From: CAWAVN01 sp963844315
Lineage (GTDB): Bacteria > Planctomycetota > Planctomycetia > Planctomycetales > Planctomycetaceae
DNA: 64,000 bases
NCBI GenBank assembly: GCA_963844315.1
Contig: CAWJOC010000033.1
Location: forward strand, 186,001-250,000
Direction: 5' to 3'
In this document: positions 45,387 to 55,319 of the stretch, piece after piece
How positions within the stretch are numbered: the stretch's first letter is position 1
Layout: each line of letters starts with the position of its first letter
Notes under the pieces: model-generated
What the model was told of the DNA's origin: nothing
The model's input: only the letters and a program-made list of their open reading frames with translations
Databases searched by the model: none
Program-made: the position numbers and the translations under genes

Positions 45387-47876
45387 TTGCCTTTCTTGTT
45401 CCCTTCCAGATAGCTCGCATTCTGCAATAACGAATACATCACCACGTTAATCGCAATCCGCAACGCATCCTCCGGTACATAGCCCGCGCACGCGGCGGAA
45501 GTTTGCCGTTCCAGCGCGCAACTGATGTCATACTTGCTGTAGATGACGACGTATCGACCATCAATTTCCACGCCTTCCAAGTATGGCTCCACGACCTTTT
45601 CCGAAAGAGCCAAGGGTTCATTGGGGTTTAGGATCTCCGGCACGCGGCGTTTCACCGTGGAGAGGTTATAGAACACTTCGTCCGAAAAGATCTCGTGCGT
45701 TATGGGGATGCGTTTGAACTCGGCGTCGGGATAGAGTTTTTTCACCAACTCGCGAAAGCTCAAATCGAATGGCTGCGCTCCGCAGCAGGCATCGGCGAAC
45801 AGCACGCCGCCGCGATTGAGGTGCTCCCGTAAACTCTCGATGCCTTTGGCATTGATCTGAAATGCCGTCCTGCCGTGCATGTAAACCAGCGGGTATTTGT
45901 AGATGTTGGGATCGGCGGCTTCGAGGACTTTGTCTTTGGTCGTCGCCATCTCGCCGACTTTTTCGTTGAGACCCATGAGCAGATTTTTGAGCGCGCGAGG
46001 AGCCACGTCCCAACCGCCTGAGTGCTTGAGCTTGGCGATTTGGATAAAGCCTCTTTCAATACGGTCTTGCTCGCCGGCGAGCATTGGGGCTTCATCGGCT
46101 TCCAGCTTGTTGGGCGGTTCGCGTCCGGTGGCATAGGCCACGATGTTTACGCCCATCTTGGTGTCGCGGTCGATGCGGCCAGCGAGCTTGTCCGATCTTC
46201 CTTCGGGCTTGGGCGTTTCGATCATCTCCCACAGGCAGCCCAAATCATCGGCGGAAAACATGATCGCCGTCCGGCAGCCGACATCCACGCCATACAGTTT
46301 GAAGTCATCCCCGTTCATCGGGTATTCGCTGCGAAACACGAGATGGTCGTTGGTGAGAGGCAAAAGCGAGCCTTCGCCATTGGGATACATCTCGGCAATC
46401 AGGCGGCGAAAAGATTCTTCAAAGCCCGTGCCATTGTCCGGGCAGTTGGCCACGCCCAGGATAAACCCGCCTTGATCGACATACGCCCGTAAGAGCCGAG
46501 CTTCCATCGAGGTGAATTGATGCGCCGCATCCCCGCCGATGTACAGGATCGGAGCCTGCCGGATTTCCGCGAGCGGATCCGCCGTTTTCTGACCTTGGTT
46601 CTTCTGGAAATTGTCAACGGCCTGGTTGAGGTTCAGGACTTGCCAGGTGACAAGGCTGGGCCATTTGGGGAGCTTGCTGATGTGCTCGGTGAGCCTGCGG
46701 ACATCGCCCTGGTGGCGGTTCCAGTTGTTGGTTTTGACCTCTTGGACGTTCTTGGCTTCGCCGTACATCAGCTTTTGCACCAAGACCGGCGACAGCCCTT
46801 TCGAGAGAAAGAGCAAAGCGAAACTGGTTCCGATGACGGGGTCTTTTTCATAAGGGCCCAGCCCTTCCCAAGAGCCGATTCTTTGGATTTTGTTTTGCTT
46901 AGCCAATAGGAACCTGGCCCATTCGCGATACCAGTCCTGCGTGCCGAAAAACCGCCGGGCGCTCAGGCGGCCCGCGCTCGACGCCGTAGGCGTAATACAG
47001 AATCCGGTCGGCATTGCCGGGGTTGATGCCCACGGTCGCATGGCGAGCCATCCATGCAAGCCCGCGCTCCAGGGCGGCGTTTTCGGGCCGAGTCTGGCAG
47101 CAGAGCGGTTCGCCATCGGGCGTTTCATCTTGCTTTGGGTCGTGCAAATGGGCATCGCAAATCACGAGCGAGGCAATCCCGGCCACGGTCATCGAGCCGG
47201 TGGTTTTCCGGTTCTCGAAGTTGGAGTTGGACGTGTAATTCCATCCGCCGTCGGCTTGCTGGCTGTCGAGCCAATGCTGCCTGGCGCGTTCCCAAGTGGT
47301 GCGTTTGATGGCCACGCCCGCTTCCGCCGCCGCGTGCAGTCCCAGAATCGCATACTGGGCATTCGAGCGGTCGCCTTCCCATTGGCCGCGAAGCTCCCCG
47401 GAAACCGTGTAGCCCCAGGAACCGCGTTGCGCGCCCGTGGTGTTCTGGGCGGCTTCCAGCTTGGCGGCGAGTTGCTGAATCCGCACGAAATCCCGCTCGC
47501 CATCCCTCGCGGCTTCAAGGGCCATCGCCATCAGGGCGATTTCATAGGTCCAATCGGGTTCCGGCTCGCGGACTTTCGTCCTGAGATAATTCAAAGCCCT
47601 TTGAACGGGCTGGTCTTTGATCGTCATTCCGGAATTGAGCAGCGACAACAACGCCAAACTGGTCACGCCGGTTTGAAACTGCACCGGAGCGCGGCCTTCC
47701 ACCGACACCGACCACGAGCCATCCTCGTTCTGCTGGCTGACCAGATAGGATTTGCCCAAGTCGATGGATCTCAAAACCTGCGTCGCGGAGATCTCCGCCT
47801 TCTGAGCCAAAACGGGCCGGACCAATAATCCAAGGCACATGACCGATGACAAAACCCAAACGCCAGTTTTTCGCAT
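45380..47876 (-). CDS. Prenyltransferase-like repeat plus DUF4159 exported protein, one frameshift
   Basis: About 832 codons. Start ATG 47876 (GGAG 8 bases upstream) gives MRKTGVWVLSSVMCLGLLV, a signal peptide. Residues about 25-300 are alpha/alpha-barrel repeats like those of terpene cyclase and prenyltransferase beta subunits (LGKSYLVSQQNEDGSWSV, GVTSLALLSLL, HWLDSQQADGGWNYTSN). A frame break near 46970 separates them from the second half, DUF4159 (ILYIGGDAAHQFTSMEARLL, YVDQGGFILGVANC, ALREHLNRGGVLFAD-type segment). Joined, the repeat part runs on into FFGTQDWYREWARFLLAKQ. DUF4159 proteins are frequent in planctomycetes and possibly carbohydrate or envelope-related; the reaction is unknown. 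Confidence 0.82.
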
Positions 47877-47940
47877 GACCGACTCCTTCAAGGACAATCA
47901 ACCTCCTTGCCATTATAAGGCGCGGGTCGTATCGGACGCA

Positions 47941-49388
47941 CTATTTCTTGGTGTAATCTTTTCCGTTGAGGCTTTCGACGACGGATTTCAGCCAGGCTTC
48001 CAGGGCGGTTTGCAGGGGTTTTATGCGCTCCGCTTCCTGCTCGGCGAGGTTGGCTTGCTCCTTGGGATCTTCCGCGAGATTGTAAAGCTCCCACTTCACG
48101 CGGCCTTGGTTGTTTTGAATGCGGTGCAGCTTCCAATCGCCATCAATCCACGCGGCATGGCCGGGGAACTGGTCCACGGGATACGCCGGGTCGCGAATCT
48201 TCGCGGCGTTCTGGCTGGAGACATGGGAGGGCAAATCCCCGCCGGCGTTTTGGGCTTCGAGCAATTCGCTCATCCATTGGGCCGTCGGCGTCCCAATGCC
48301 GGGCATCGGACAATCCCAAAACCCCAGCGGTTTTTCTCGCTCTTGGGTTCCTGCGGTGATCAAAGGCAAGAGACTCTCGCCGTCGAGGGCGGGTTGGTTT
48401 TCCATCTCGATTCCCACGATTTCCAGTAGCGTGGGATAAATGTCAAAAGTGCAAGCCGGGGTATTCGTCGTCCGAGGCTGTTTGATGCGGGCGGGCCATT
48501 CCAGGATAGAGGGTACAAGCAAGCCGCCTTCGTAGATGCTGCCTTTGTTCCCGCGCCGGCCTCCGCTGGACCCCAAATTGGGCAGCGCCCCGTTGTCGCT
48601 GCAATACCAGAGGACCGTATTGTCCCGAATGCCCAACGATTTGATGCCAGAGCGAATTTTGCCGAAGGCCCGGTCCATGCCGGTGATTTCGCCGAAAAAA
48701 TGCTGCCGGTTCTTGGGCTGGTCGTCGTAGAGTTTGCGGTCTTCCTCGATGGCCTTGTGCGGATTGTGCGGCGAGCCAAACCAGACCACCGCCAGGAACG
48801 GTGTTTCATCGGCGACTTGCCCGCCGATCCACTTGAGGGCCGCCTCGGCGGCGATCATCGAGCTTTCGCCTTCCAATTGCACGGCCTTGCCTTTGTGGCT
48901 CAGGATGGGATCGTTGTCGTAGAAGTTCGGGCGCTCAGCCATTCATCGAAGCCATTCTTGCCTGGATGGACCGGGCTGTCGTTCCGCACGTCTCCCAAAT
49001 GCCATTTGCCGAAATGCCCGGTGGCATAGCCTTTGGTTTTGAGAGCCTCCGCGATCGTGATTTCCTGCGGGCGGATGGGATAGCCCCACTTGAATACGCC
49101 TATGCGGTTGGGCGTGCGCCCGGTCATCACGCTGGCGCGGGTGGGCGAGCACACCGGAGCCGCCGCGTGAAATTGATCGAACCGCAATCCCGCCTTGGCG
49201 GCTTCATCGAAGTTCGGCGTCTTAACGACCGGATGCCCGTTATAAGCCATGTCGCCCCAGCCCTGGTCATCCGCCATGACCAACACGATGTTCGGACGAT
49301 CGTCCGCCGCCTTGAGGATCAATGCGGGGAAACACGCGGTCAAAGCAGCAAGCAAACAAACGGGTCTGAATCGAAGGAATGAAATCAT
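47941..49388 (-). CDS. Secreted sulfatase (second), one frameshift
   Basis: About 483 codons with a signal peptide (PVCLLAALTACFPALILKA). RPNIVLVMADDQGWGDMAYN carries the metal-binding Asp pair; AAPVCSPTRASVMTG is the CxPxR formylglycine motif; GYATGHFGKWHLGD and YCSDNGALP follow. The frame breaks at 48929-48931, where GGG should be GGGG (plus strand): correcting it joins GFDEWLSA to PNFYDNDPILSHKGKA. Length 3n+2 fits one lost base. The C-terminus ends WELYNLAEDPKEQANLAEQE, as usual for the family. It is probably secreted to release sulfate from polysaccharide. Confidence 0.92.
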
Positions 49389-49547
49389 GCGAAGTCCTCT
49401 GTGCCTATGGGAGAAGTCATCGGGACCAACAGGAACGCCCTGGTCCAGTTTGCAGAAACTGGCGGGATTTCACAAACTCGCCCATGACGGCGATTTCGGA
49501 TCCATCCGATTTTTTCAAAGAATTGTCTTGCCAAACGTTTTCTTCTG

Positions 49548-49575
49548 TTGTACAAAGACAGACAGCTTGTCTGTC
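49548..49575. promoter_or_regulatory. Candidate BlaI operator/promoter
   Basis: TTGTACAA (49548-49555) is a palindrome with the TGTA/TACA core typical of BlaI/MecI operators. Directly after it, GACAGACA-GCT-TGTCTGTC (49557-49575) is a perfect 8-bp inverted repeat. Both lie 16-43 bases before the blaI start, where BlaI proteins usually bind to repress their own operon. Confidence 0.65.
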
Positions 49576-49590
49576 AATATGAGGTGCACT

Positions 49591-49986
49591 ATGAAACTGG
49601 ACCAGGTCACGGAAACCGAGCTTTCGATTCTGCAGGTGATGTGGGACCGGGGCGTTGCCACCAGCCGGGACATCACGGAAGTGCTTTACGAAGAGGCCAC
49701 CGATCCCAAGGTGGCTTCCGTGCAAAAGCTGTTGGAGCGATTGGAGTCCAAAGGCTGCATCGAGCGCGACCGCAGCGAGCGGGCGCACCGCTTTCGGCCG
49801 TTGGTCAGCCACGAGGAGTTTTTGATGTACCGCCTGCAATCCTTGGCGGACCGGCTATGCGGAGGCTCCATCGCCCCTTTGATGTCATCGCTGCTGCAGT
49901 CCAAGGGGATCTCCAAGAAGGAGCAGAAAGAACTTCGCGAATTGATCGACCAGCTCTGGCCCGCGAAAAAGGAGAACCGCACATGA
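49591..49986 (+). CDS. BlaI/MecI family transcriptional repressor
   Basis: A 131-residue winged-helix repressor: TETELSILQVMWDRGVATSR is the N-terminal HTH, KVASVQKLLERLESKGCIER the recognition and wing part, then a dimerisation helix. BlaI proteins repress their operon until a membrane M56 protease cleaves them. The gene overlaps the M56 gene by 4 bases (ATGA), so the two are co-transcribed. The ATG 49591 start is preceded by GAGGTG. The in-frame stretch upstream to 49249 is not expected to be translated. No beta-lactamase gene is nearby. Confidence 0.93.
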   Translation: MKLDQVTETELSILQVMWDRGVATSRDITEVLYEEATDPKVASVQKLLERLESKGCIERDRSERAHRFRPLVSHEEFLMYRLQSLADRLCGGSIAPLMSSLLQSKGISKKEQKELRELIDQLWPAKKENRT

Positions 49987-51922
49987 ATGGCCTGTTGGAA
50001 ATCGTGGTCAGCAATTGCGTGGTGGCGATTGCATCGCGGTCATCGTGGCGGGCATCAGCCGACTCCGGGTCAATCCCAACGTGGTTCACGTGCTCTGGCT
50101 AATGGTCTTGGTCAAGTTCTTCACGCCGCCGCTCTGGCAAGTGGATTTCTCCTGGCCCAATCGCGAGCCGAACCCGAAGTGGAAGAGGTCGTGATTGCCG
50201 GGGAGCCGCGCGTCTTTCTGTCCGCCGAACCCTCGCAGCTTCCGGTGTCTCCGCCGGAACCTGTTGCCGCTCCCGCGACGGATTGGCCCCACATCCTGCT
50301 TGCGATTTGGGCGCTGGGAGTTATGGGGGTCTTCGCCATCACCATGATGCGGGTGTTCTGTTTTCGATCCTTGCTGCGAAAAGCTAAACCTGCCCCATCG
50401 GAGTTGATCCAGCTTTGCGGAGGAATTGTGCAAGCGTTTGGGCGTTCGGCATTGTCCCGAAGTGCTACTGCTTCCGGTGCGAATTTCCCCGGCGGTGTGG
50501 TCGCTGTCGGGCAGGCCACGGATCCTCCTTCCCGCCGAGTTGATTCAGGAAATGCAGCCCGAACAACTCGAAACCATTCTGGCGCACGAACTGGCCCATA
50601 TCCGCCGGGGCGACCATCTGGTGAGGCTGTTGGAACTCGCGGTGACCACGGCGTTCTGGTGGAACCCGGTGGTGTGGTGGGTGAGGCGGAACCTCCGCGA
50701 GATGGAAGAGCATTGCTGCGATGCCTTGGTTCTGGAAACCCTGCCCGATTCCGCCCGCAGGTATGCCATCGCGCTGATTGAAACCGTTGAGTTTTTGTCG
50801 AACCAGTCCGGCCGCTTGCCCATCGGAGCGACGGCGGCCAAACCCACGGTCACGTTAACCAGGAGAATCCAAATGCTGAAACATGGCCACCACGTCAAGA
50901 GGCTCTCGGCCAAAAGCCTCGTTGCAATGTTCGCGGTGCTCATCGTGCCGATGACATTGGCCTTCGGTCAGGACGACGCGAAAAGCACCGAACTCAAAAC
51001 CAAGATCTACCGCTTAAAGGATCTCGATGCGAAAGCCGTCGAGAAGAACATCATCGAAAAAGTCGCCCCCAAGGATTGGGCCAAAGCCGGGGGTCCGCAC
51101 ACGATCAAACGCACGAATAAAGGGTTGGCCATCACCGCCAGCCAGGAAGTCCATCAGCAAATTGCGCTGGTTCTGGAACTGCAAAGACTGATCGAACGGC
51201 AGACTGAGTTGGAGCAAAAGCTTCAAGCTTACAACGCCGAGAAAATGGGCGATGCCCGCAAAACCGGGCCCGACTTGATTCAACTGGATTTCGTGGAAGA
51301 TACCCAAAAGCGAGCGGATTTAGGCAAGTACTGGCATGACATGCAACTCGACGGGTTTCATCGCTCCCATCCGAATGCCGCGTGGAAGGATGCAGTTGTG
51401 ATTACGAATTGCCATATGTGCCATCAAGCGGAAACTTCTTGGCACGAAAGGATACGGAAGGCCCATCCGCACGGGCCGGGGAAGGGATCCATAGGGAAAT
51501 CCTTGGACGACTGGAAAATCGAACTCTATCAGACCACCCCACCCCAGAATGAAGAGGCGGCTCCCAAGGAAAAAGAAGTACAAGGCGAGGCGGCTGCCGC
51601 GCTACGGAAACAGGCTGCCGATGCGCTTCGGCTGCGACGGGCGTACCTGGACGTGTACGGCGTTCCCAGCCCCGACGACGCCAAACTGGAAATTTGGCTG
51701 CGTGAGGTTTCGCCAAAGGATGCCCAATTGCTTTTGAAAGGCACAAAGGAAGACGGGGGCACCGGAAGAGAAGGCGCCGCCGATGCCAAGGCTCGCGACT
51801 ACGAGAAAAAAGCCTGGGTGAAAACCCCTGTCGAGTTGGATTTGAAAATCATAGATGGTTACGAGCTTTCCATCGAATTGGACCACTCAAAATCGCGGAA
51901 GCCCGAAACCGACAAAAAGTGA
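49983..51922 (+). CDS. BlaR1-type M56 membrane protease with extra C-terminal domain, frameshifted
   Basis: About 647 codons. The N-terminus holds membrane helices (AVIVAGISRLRVNP, VVHVLWLMVLVKFFTPPLW, HILLAIWALGVMGVFAITMM). The M56 site is ILAHELAHIRRGDHLVRLLE (HExxH) followed by EMEEHCCDALVLE. After another helix (SLVAMFAVLIVPMTLAFGQ) comes an external tail. It contains a secretin-N1/NolW-like domain (YRLKDLDAKAVEKNIIEKV, HQQIALVLELQRL), then NCHMCHQ, a CxxCH haem-like motif, and a segment LRRAYLDVYGVPSPDD resembling PSCyt2. There is no penicillin-binding domain. Frame breaks occur near 50032, 50155 and 50435; length 3n+2. Its likely job is to cleave BlaI on an outside signal. Confidence 0.82.
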
Positions 51923-51941
51923 GACTGCAGGAGTTCCCCAG

Positions 51942-51979
51942 AACAGAGCCGCTGGTTCTCAGCCGCTCTGTTTTTATTT
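51942..51979 (+). terminator. Rho-independent terminator after the M56 gene
   Basis: AACAGAGC (51942-51949) and GCTCTGTT (51965-51972) form an 8-bp stem, followed by TTTATTT. It lies 19 bases after the M56 stop codon, so it probably ends the blaI-M56 operon. Confidence 0.8.
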
Positions 51980-52239
51980 GCCCCACGGCTGGGAGAGTTC
52001 GCTTGGCTCAAAACGTCTTTTGTTGTGCTACAAAGATTCAGTGATTCTTAGATGCTTTCCCCAAAAAGTCGGGAATTCGCGCGCAACGTAAGTGCCATTC
52101 TTGAAGGGGATTGGGGTCGGATCGCCAAAATTTTCCAAAAAAGCGGGATAACCGTTAAAGATTGCCCAGACGCCCCGCCGATGACAATTCCTGGTACGAA
52201 AACTTTTGGAAAGTTTCTCCCTGCCAGGATGATTTCCTC
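51980..52239. other. Intergenic region before the Cys/Pro/Met-rich lipoprotein
   Basis: It holds the promoter and leader for the lipoprotein gene. TTTTGTTGTGCTACAAAG (52017-52034) resembles the TCTGTTGTACAAAG upstream of blaI, so a shared regulator is possible. Two overlapping short frames (52052-52264 and 52162 onwards) have no recognisable product. Confidence 0.4.
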
Positions 52240-53193
52240 ATGCGAACTGTTTGCCGTCTTTTGAGTCTCGCCTTGCTCATCGCGACCGGATGCACTTATA
52301 ACCCTGTCCGCTATGATCCCTGCACCGGTTTTCAGACCGGCGGCGGGGTGGGCGTTTTGTGCGGCGGACCGCTGGATCCTTGGATGGAACACTGCGGACC
52401 GGGATGCGGATGCCTTGGATCATGTTGTTGCGAAACGGTGAAAGCTTTGGGCAATCTGTGCTGCGCTAGATCTGTCTGTCCTCCTCCAGTTTGTGCTCCC
52501 GTGTGTCCCGCTCCGATTTGTCCGCCGATGTGCCCCAGTCCGGTTTGCCCTCCGGCGGGAATTCCTTGGGGATCGATGCCGATGTCACCCACGGCGGCAC
52601 CGCTCATGCAGATGCCTGCCGCTCCGTTCGCGCCTCCTGGGATGTATAGTCCCGCGCCGGTTCCGACCTTCGCCGAACCGTGTGCAAGTTGCAATTCGGC
52701 GGGCGTTTCCGGACCGCCGCAGGTTTATGGAACTCCGTATCCCAACGCGGGCAACTATTCGCAGTTGTTTCACGCACCGCCCTTGGCTCCTCCGGCTCAA
52801 GGGTATGGAGATCAATTCCTGATGCCGACGCCATTGGATCAGAGCACGATGCCGCCTGCCCCCAGTCAAATGCCGCCGCATTACCAAGAGATGGACACGC
52901 CCGCCCAACAACAACCAATGCCCGCAACCATGCCGCCCATGAACACGACCAACCCCATGCCGCAAGCCGCCCCGATGAACACCCAACCCATGCCGATGAA
53001 CGCACAGCCCATGCCCATGAACGCACAGCCCATGCCCATGAACGCCCAGCCCATGCCGATGGGACCGGCAGCCATGAATTCCGCTTATCCGCAAATCATG
53101 ATTCCCACCATGATGCAGCAAGGCGCCCAACATCCCAGTCACCAGCCCTACATCGACTCCCGCCGGCATGAGGCGAACCACATGCGGTTATAA
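52240..53193 (+). CDS. Cysteine- and Pro/Met-rich lipoprotein
   Basis: A protein of 317 residues from ATG 52240. The start MRTVCRLLSLALLIATGC is a lipoprotein signal with lipobox (ATGC), so the Cys would be lipidated. Next comes a cysteine-rich part (CGPGCGCLGSCCCETVKALG, then repeats like CPPPVCAPVCPAPICPPMCP), then Pro/Met-rich sequence ending in four tandem NAQPMPM-type heptads at about 52975-53063 (21-bp DNA units). Similar Cys/Pro-rich proteins occur in planctomycete cell envelopes, which could form a disulfide-linked outer layer; that is inference. The frame extends upstream to 52162, but the lipoprotein signal fixes the start. No homologue recognised by name. Confidence 0.75.
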   Translation: MRTVCRLLSLALLIATGCTYNPVRYDPCTGFQTGGGVGVLCGGPLDPWMEHCGPGCGCLGSCCCETVKALGNLCCARSVCPPPVCAPVCPAPICPPMCPSPVCPPAGIPWGSMPMSPTAAPLMQMPAAPFAPPGMYSPAPVPTFAEPCASCNSAGVSGPPQVYGTPYPNAGNYSQLFHAPPLAPPAQGYGDQFLMPTPLDQSTMPPAPSQMPPHYQEMDTPAQQQPMPATMPPMNTTNPMPQAAPMNTQPMPMNAQPMPMNAQPMPMNAQPMPMGPAAMNSAYPQIMIPTMMQQGAQHPSHQPYIDSRRHEANHMRL

Positions 53194-53277
53194 GAATTCC
53201 CTCGGTTGCTTTTCCCTGGGAAGCGGGCTGTAATGGGGCATCATTTCATGGCCCAATCGCACGCGGGAGTGAGCAAC

Positions 53278-53964
53278 ATGCGGAGAAGATGTTTTGAAGC
53301 AGCGGTGTGTTGGCTGCTTGTCTTGGGAGTTTCATCAGCAGCCGAACCGCCATCGCCATTCGCCCAATGGGAATCGGCGATGGCCGCTTTTGAAAAAGAG
53401 GACGCGAAATCTCCGCCGCCCAAAGGAGCCGTGCTCTTCGTGGGCAGCTCGAGCATCAGGCTTTGGAAGCTGGAACCCTCCTTCCCGAACCACGCCGTCA
53501 TCAACCGGGGCTTTGGCGGTTCGCAAATCGCCGACTCGGCGCATTTCGCGGATCGACTTGTGCTCAAGCACGAACCTGAGACCATCGTGTTCTATGCCGG
53601 GGACAACGATCTCGCCAAGGGGAAATCCCCGGAACAGGTCGCCAAGGATTTCCAGGCGTTCGTCACGGCCATCCGCGATAAACTCCCCGACGCGAAGATC
53701 GTTTACATCGGCATCAAACCAAGTTTGAAGCGTTGGAATCTGGTCGAGACCATTCGGAAAGCCAACAGGCTCATCGAAGCCCAATGCCGCAAAGATGATC
53801 GCCTGGCGTTCGTGGATCTTTTCCCCGCCATGCTTGGCGAGGATGGCCGCCCTCGGCCCGAACTCTTCGTCAAGGATGGCCTGCACCTGAGCGAAGCGGG
53901 CTATGAAGTTTGGACCGAGTTGATTCTTCCGCACCTACCCAAACCCAAGTCCGCCGATGAATAG
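53278..53964 (+). CDS. SGNH/GDSL-family hydrolase, exported
   Basis: 228 residues from ATG 53278, with a signal peptide (CFEAAVCWLLVLGVSSAAE). SGNH marks: VLFVGSSSIRLW (nucleophile Ser in block I), INRGFGGSQIADS (Gly block II), YAGDNDLAKG (Asn block III), and KDGLHLSEAGY (Asp-His block V). Such proteins are esterases or acyl hydrolases of lipids or polysaccharides. The frame is open from 53206, but MRRRCFEAA gives a proper signal peptide. It stands between the lipoprotein and the BASS transporter genes. The frame is intact. Confidence 0.92.
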   Translation: MRRRCFEAAVCWLLVLGVSSAAEPPSPFAQWESAMAAFEKEDAKSPPPKGAVLFVGSSSIRLWKLEPSFPNHAVINRGFGGSQIADSAHFADRLVLKHEPETIVFYAGDNDLAKGKSPEQVAKDFQAFVTAIRDKLPDAKIVYIGIKPSLKRWNLVETIRKANRLIEAQCRKDDRLAFVDLFPAMLGEDGRPRPELFVKDGLHLSEAGYEVWTELILPHLPKPKSADE

Positions 53965-53975
53965 GACGGCCTAAT

Positions 53976-54002
53976 GTCGCCGTTCGCTCCGCGAAAGACG
54001 AC
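53976..54002 (+). repeat. GTCGCCGTTCGC-type repeat, short copy
   Basis: GTCGCCGTTCGCTCCGCGAA followed by AGACGAC. It lies 20 bases before the BASS gene start. A longer version with the same ends is at 59974-60024, 33 bases before yajC. Both lie in the expected leaders, so they could affect translation. Confidence 0.65.
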
Positions 54003-54022
54003 CATTCTTATGAAAACAGACC

Positions 54023-54988
54023 ATGCTCCAACGGTATTTGCTGCTTTGGCTGACCTTGTTGTGCTTCGTGGCGCTCAAGTGGCCGGAGTGGGTGGACGGC
54101 TTTGATCCCTTTGCGGCGACCAAAGGCTATTTGCCTTGGATGATTTCCGTCGCGATGTTCGCGATTGGCTGTTTGCTCCCGCGAGATGAGATCGCCCAAG
54201 TCCTCAAACGCTGGCCGACCGTTATCGGCGGCACGGCGGTGCAATACATTTCCATGCCGCTATTGGCTTTTTGCATCGGGACTCTAGCGGGACTTAAAGG
54301 CGATTGGATGCTGGGCGTGATCCTGGTGGGTGCGGTGCCGGGGGCGATGGCGTCCAACGTCCTCACGCTGACGGCAAGGGGCAACGTGAGTTACTCCGTG
54401 AGCCTCACCACGACCGCCACGCTGCTTTCGCCCTTGGTGGTTCCGGGGGTGTTGTATTTGACCTTAAATCAAACCGGCGTGGATGCCGCTGCCCTCGCCA
54501 AGCAGGCATTCCTGGGGTTATTGCTGCAAGTCTTTTTGCCGGTGGTTTTGGGGCATCTCTCGGCGAGAAACTTTCCGCGCGTGGAGCAATGGACGAACCA
54601 TTTCGCCGCCGTGATCGCGAACCTTGTGATCCTGTGGATCATCGCGGTGGTCGTGAATGCCAATCACGCCAATCTCAGCCAAACCCTCTCTGGCAGTCAT
54701 GTGCAACTTGTCATGGTGCTCTTGGCCATTAACCTCTTGGGCTATGGAGGAGGCTGGCTCGGCGCGAAACTGATGCGGCTTCCCGAAACCAAAAAGCGGG
54801 CACTCATCATCGAAGTTGGCATGCAAAACGCCGGCTTGGGCAGCACGCTCGCCACGCAACTCTTTCCCGACAAACCCGCCGTCGCTCTGCCCGCCGCGCT
54901 TTACACCTTCGGCTGCATGCTGACGGGAACCTTGTTGGCCCATTATTGGTCGAGACGGGAACCGGTGGATCGTCCACCCAACCAGTAG
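54023..54988 (+). CDS. BASS-family (bile acid:sodium symporter-like) transporter
   Basis: A 321-residue integral membrane protein with nine or ten helices. VILVGAVPGAMASNVLTLTA is the conserved region before the discontinuous helix (family PGG/N...SN), and IIEVGMQNAGLGSTLATQLF is the family's EVGMQNxGL signature. BASS proteins take up organic anions with Na+; bacterial members carry keto acids, pantoate or bile acids, so the substrate is open. The start is ATG 54023. The frame is intact. Confidence 0.92.
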   Translation: MLQRYLLLWLTLLCFVALKWPEWVDGFDPFAATKGYLPWMISVAMFAIGCLLPRDEIAQVLKRWPTVIGGTAVQYISMPLLAFCIGTLAGLKGDWMLGVILVGAVPGAMASNVLTLTARGNVSYSVSLTTTATLLSPLVVPGVLYLTLNQTGVDAAALAKQAFLGLLLQVFLPVVLGHLSARNFPRVEQWTNHFAAVIANLVILWIIAVVVNANHANLSQTLSGSHVQLVMVLLAINLLGYGGGWLGAKLMRLPETKKRALIIEVGMQNAGLGSTLATQLFPDKPAVALPAALYTFGCMLTGTLLAHYWSRREPVDRPPNQ

Positions 54989-55319
54989 GCCAGGTAGGGT
55001 GAAGCTCCCATCGTTCACGGGTCATTTGAAACGATCTTCCTAGCTGCGGGAAAAATAACGATAAAAATATATTGAAAAACGATAAACGCGAATTTAACAT
55101 GGGAGTGTAAAACTTTATAAGAACCACTCATCGGCACTTTCCGAGCAGACATGTTGGGCTATGTGGTTAAGGACATGAACTTTTCAGCGAGCTGGATGAA
55201 TTGTTGTAGCAGACGCCCGGCGGCCGTAAGCCTGGGTAGTCCGTGTCGCATGATGTTTGCCGGTCGACCGCGACGGCAGAGATATCAATTCTTAGAACTT
55301 CGCAGAAAGTGCGGAACTC
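54989..55319. other. AT-rich intergenic region before DUF2975 gene
   Basis: Much more AT-rich than its surroundings around 55050-55120. Two AACGATAAA direct repeats (from 55056 and 55077) and a possible -35 TTGAAA near 55072 make it a candidate promoter/operator for the DUF2975-XRE pair. A frame at 55151-55441 overlaps DUF2975 and is not called. Confidence 0.5.

Noticed and set aside
49591..51922. Beta-lactam resistance operon
   Set aside because: The BlaI and M56 genes resemble bla regulators, but there is no beta-lactamase or penicillin-binding domain here, so a resistance role is not supported.
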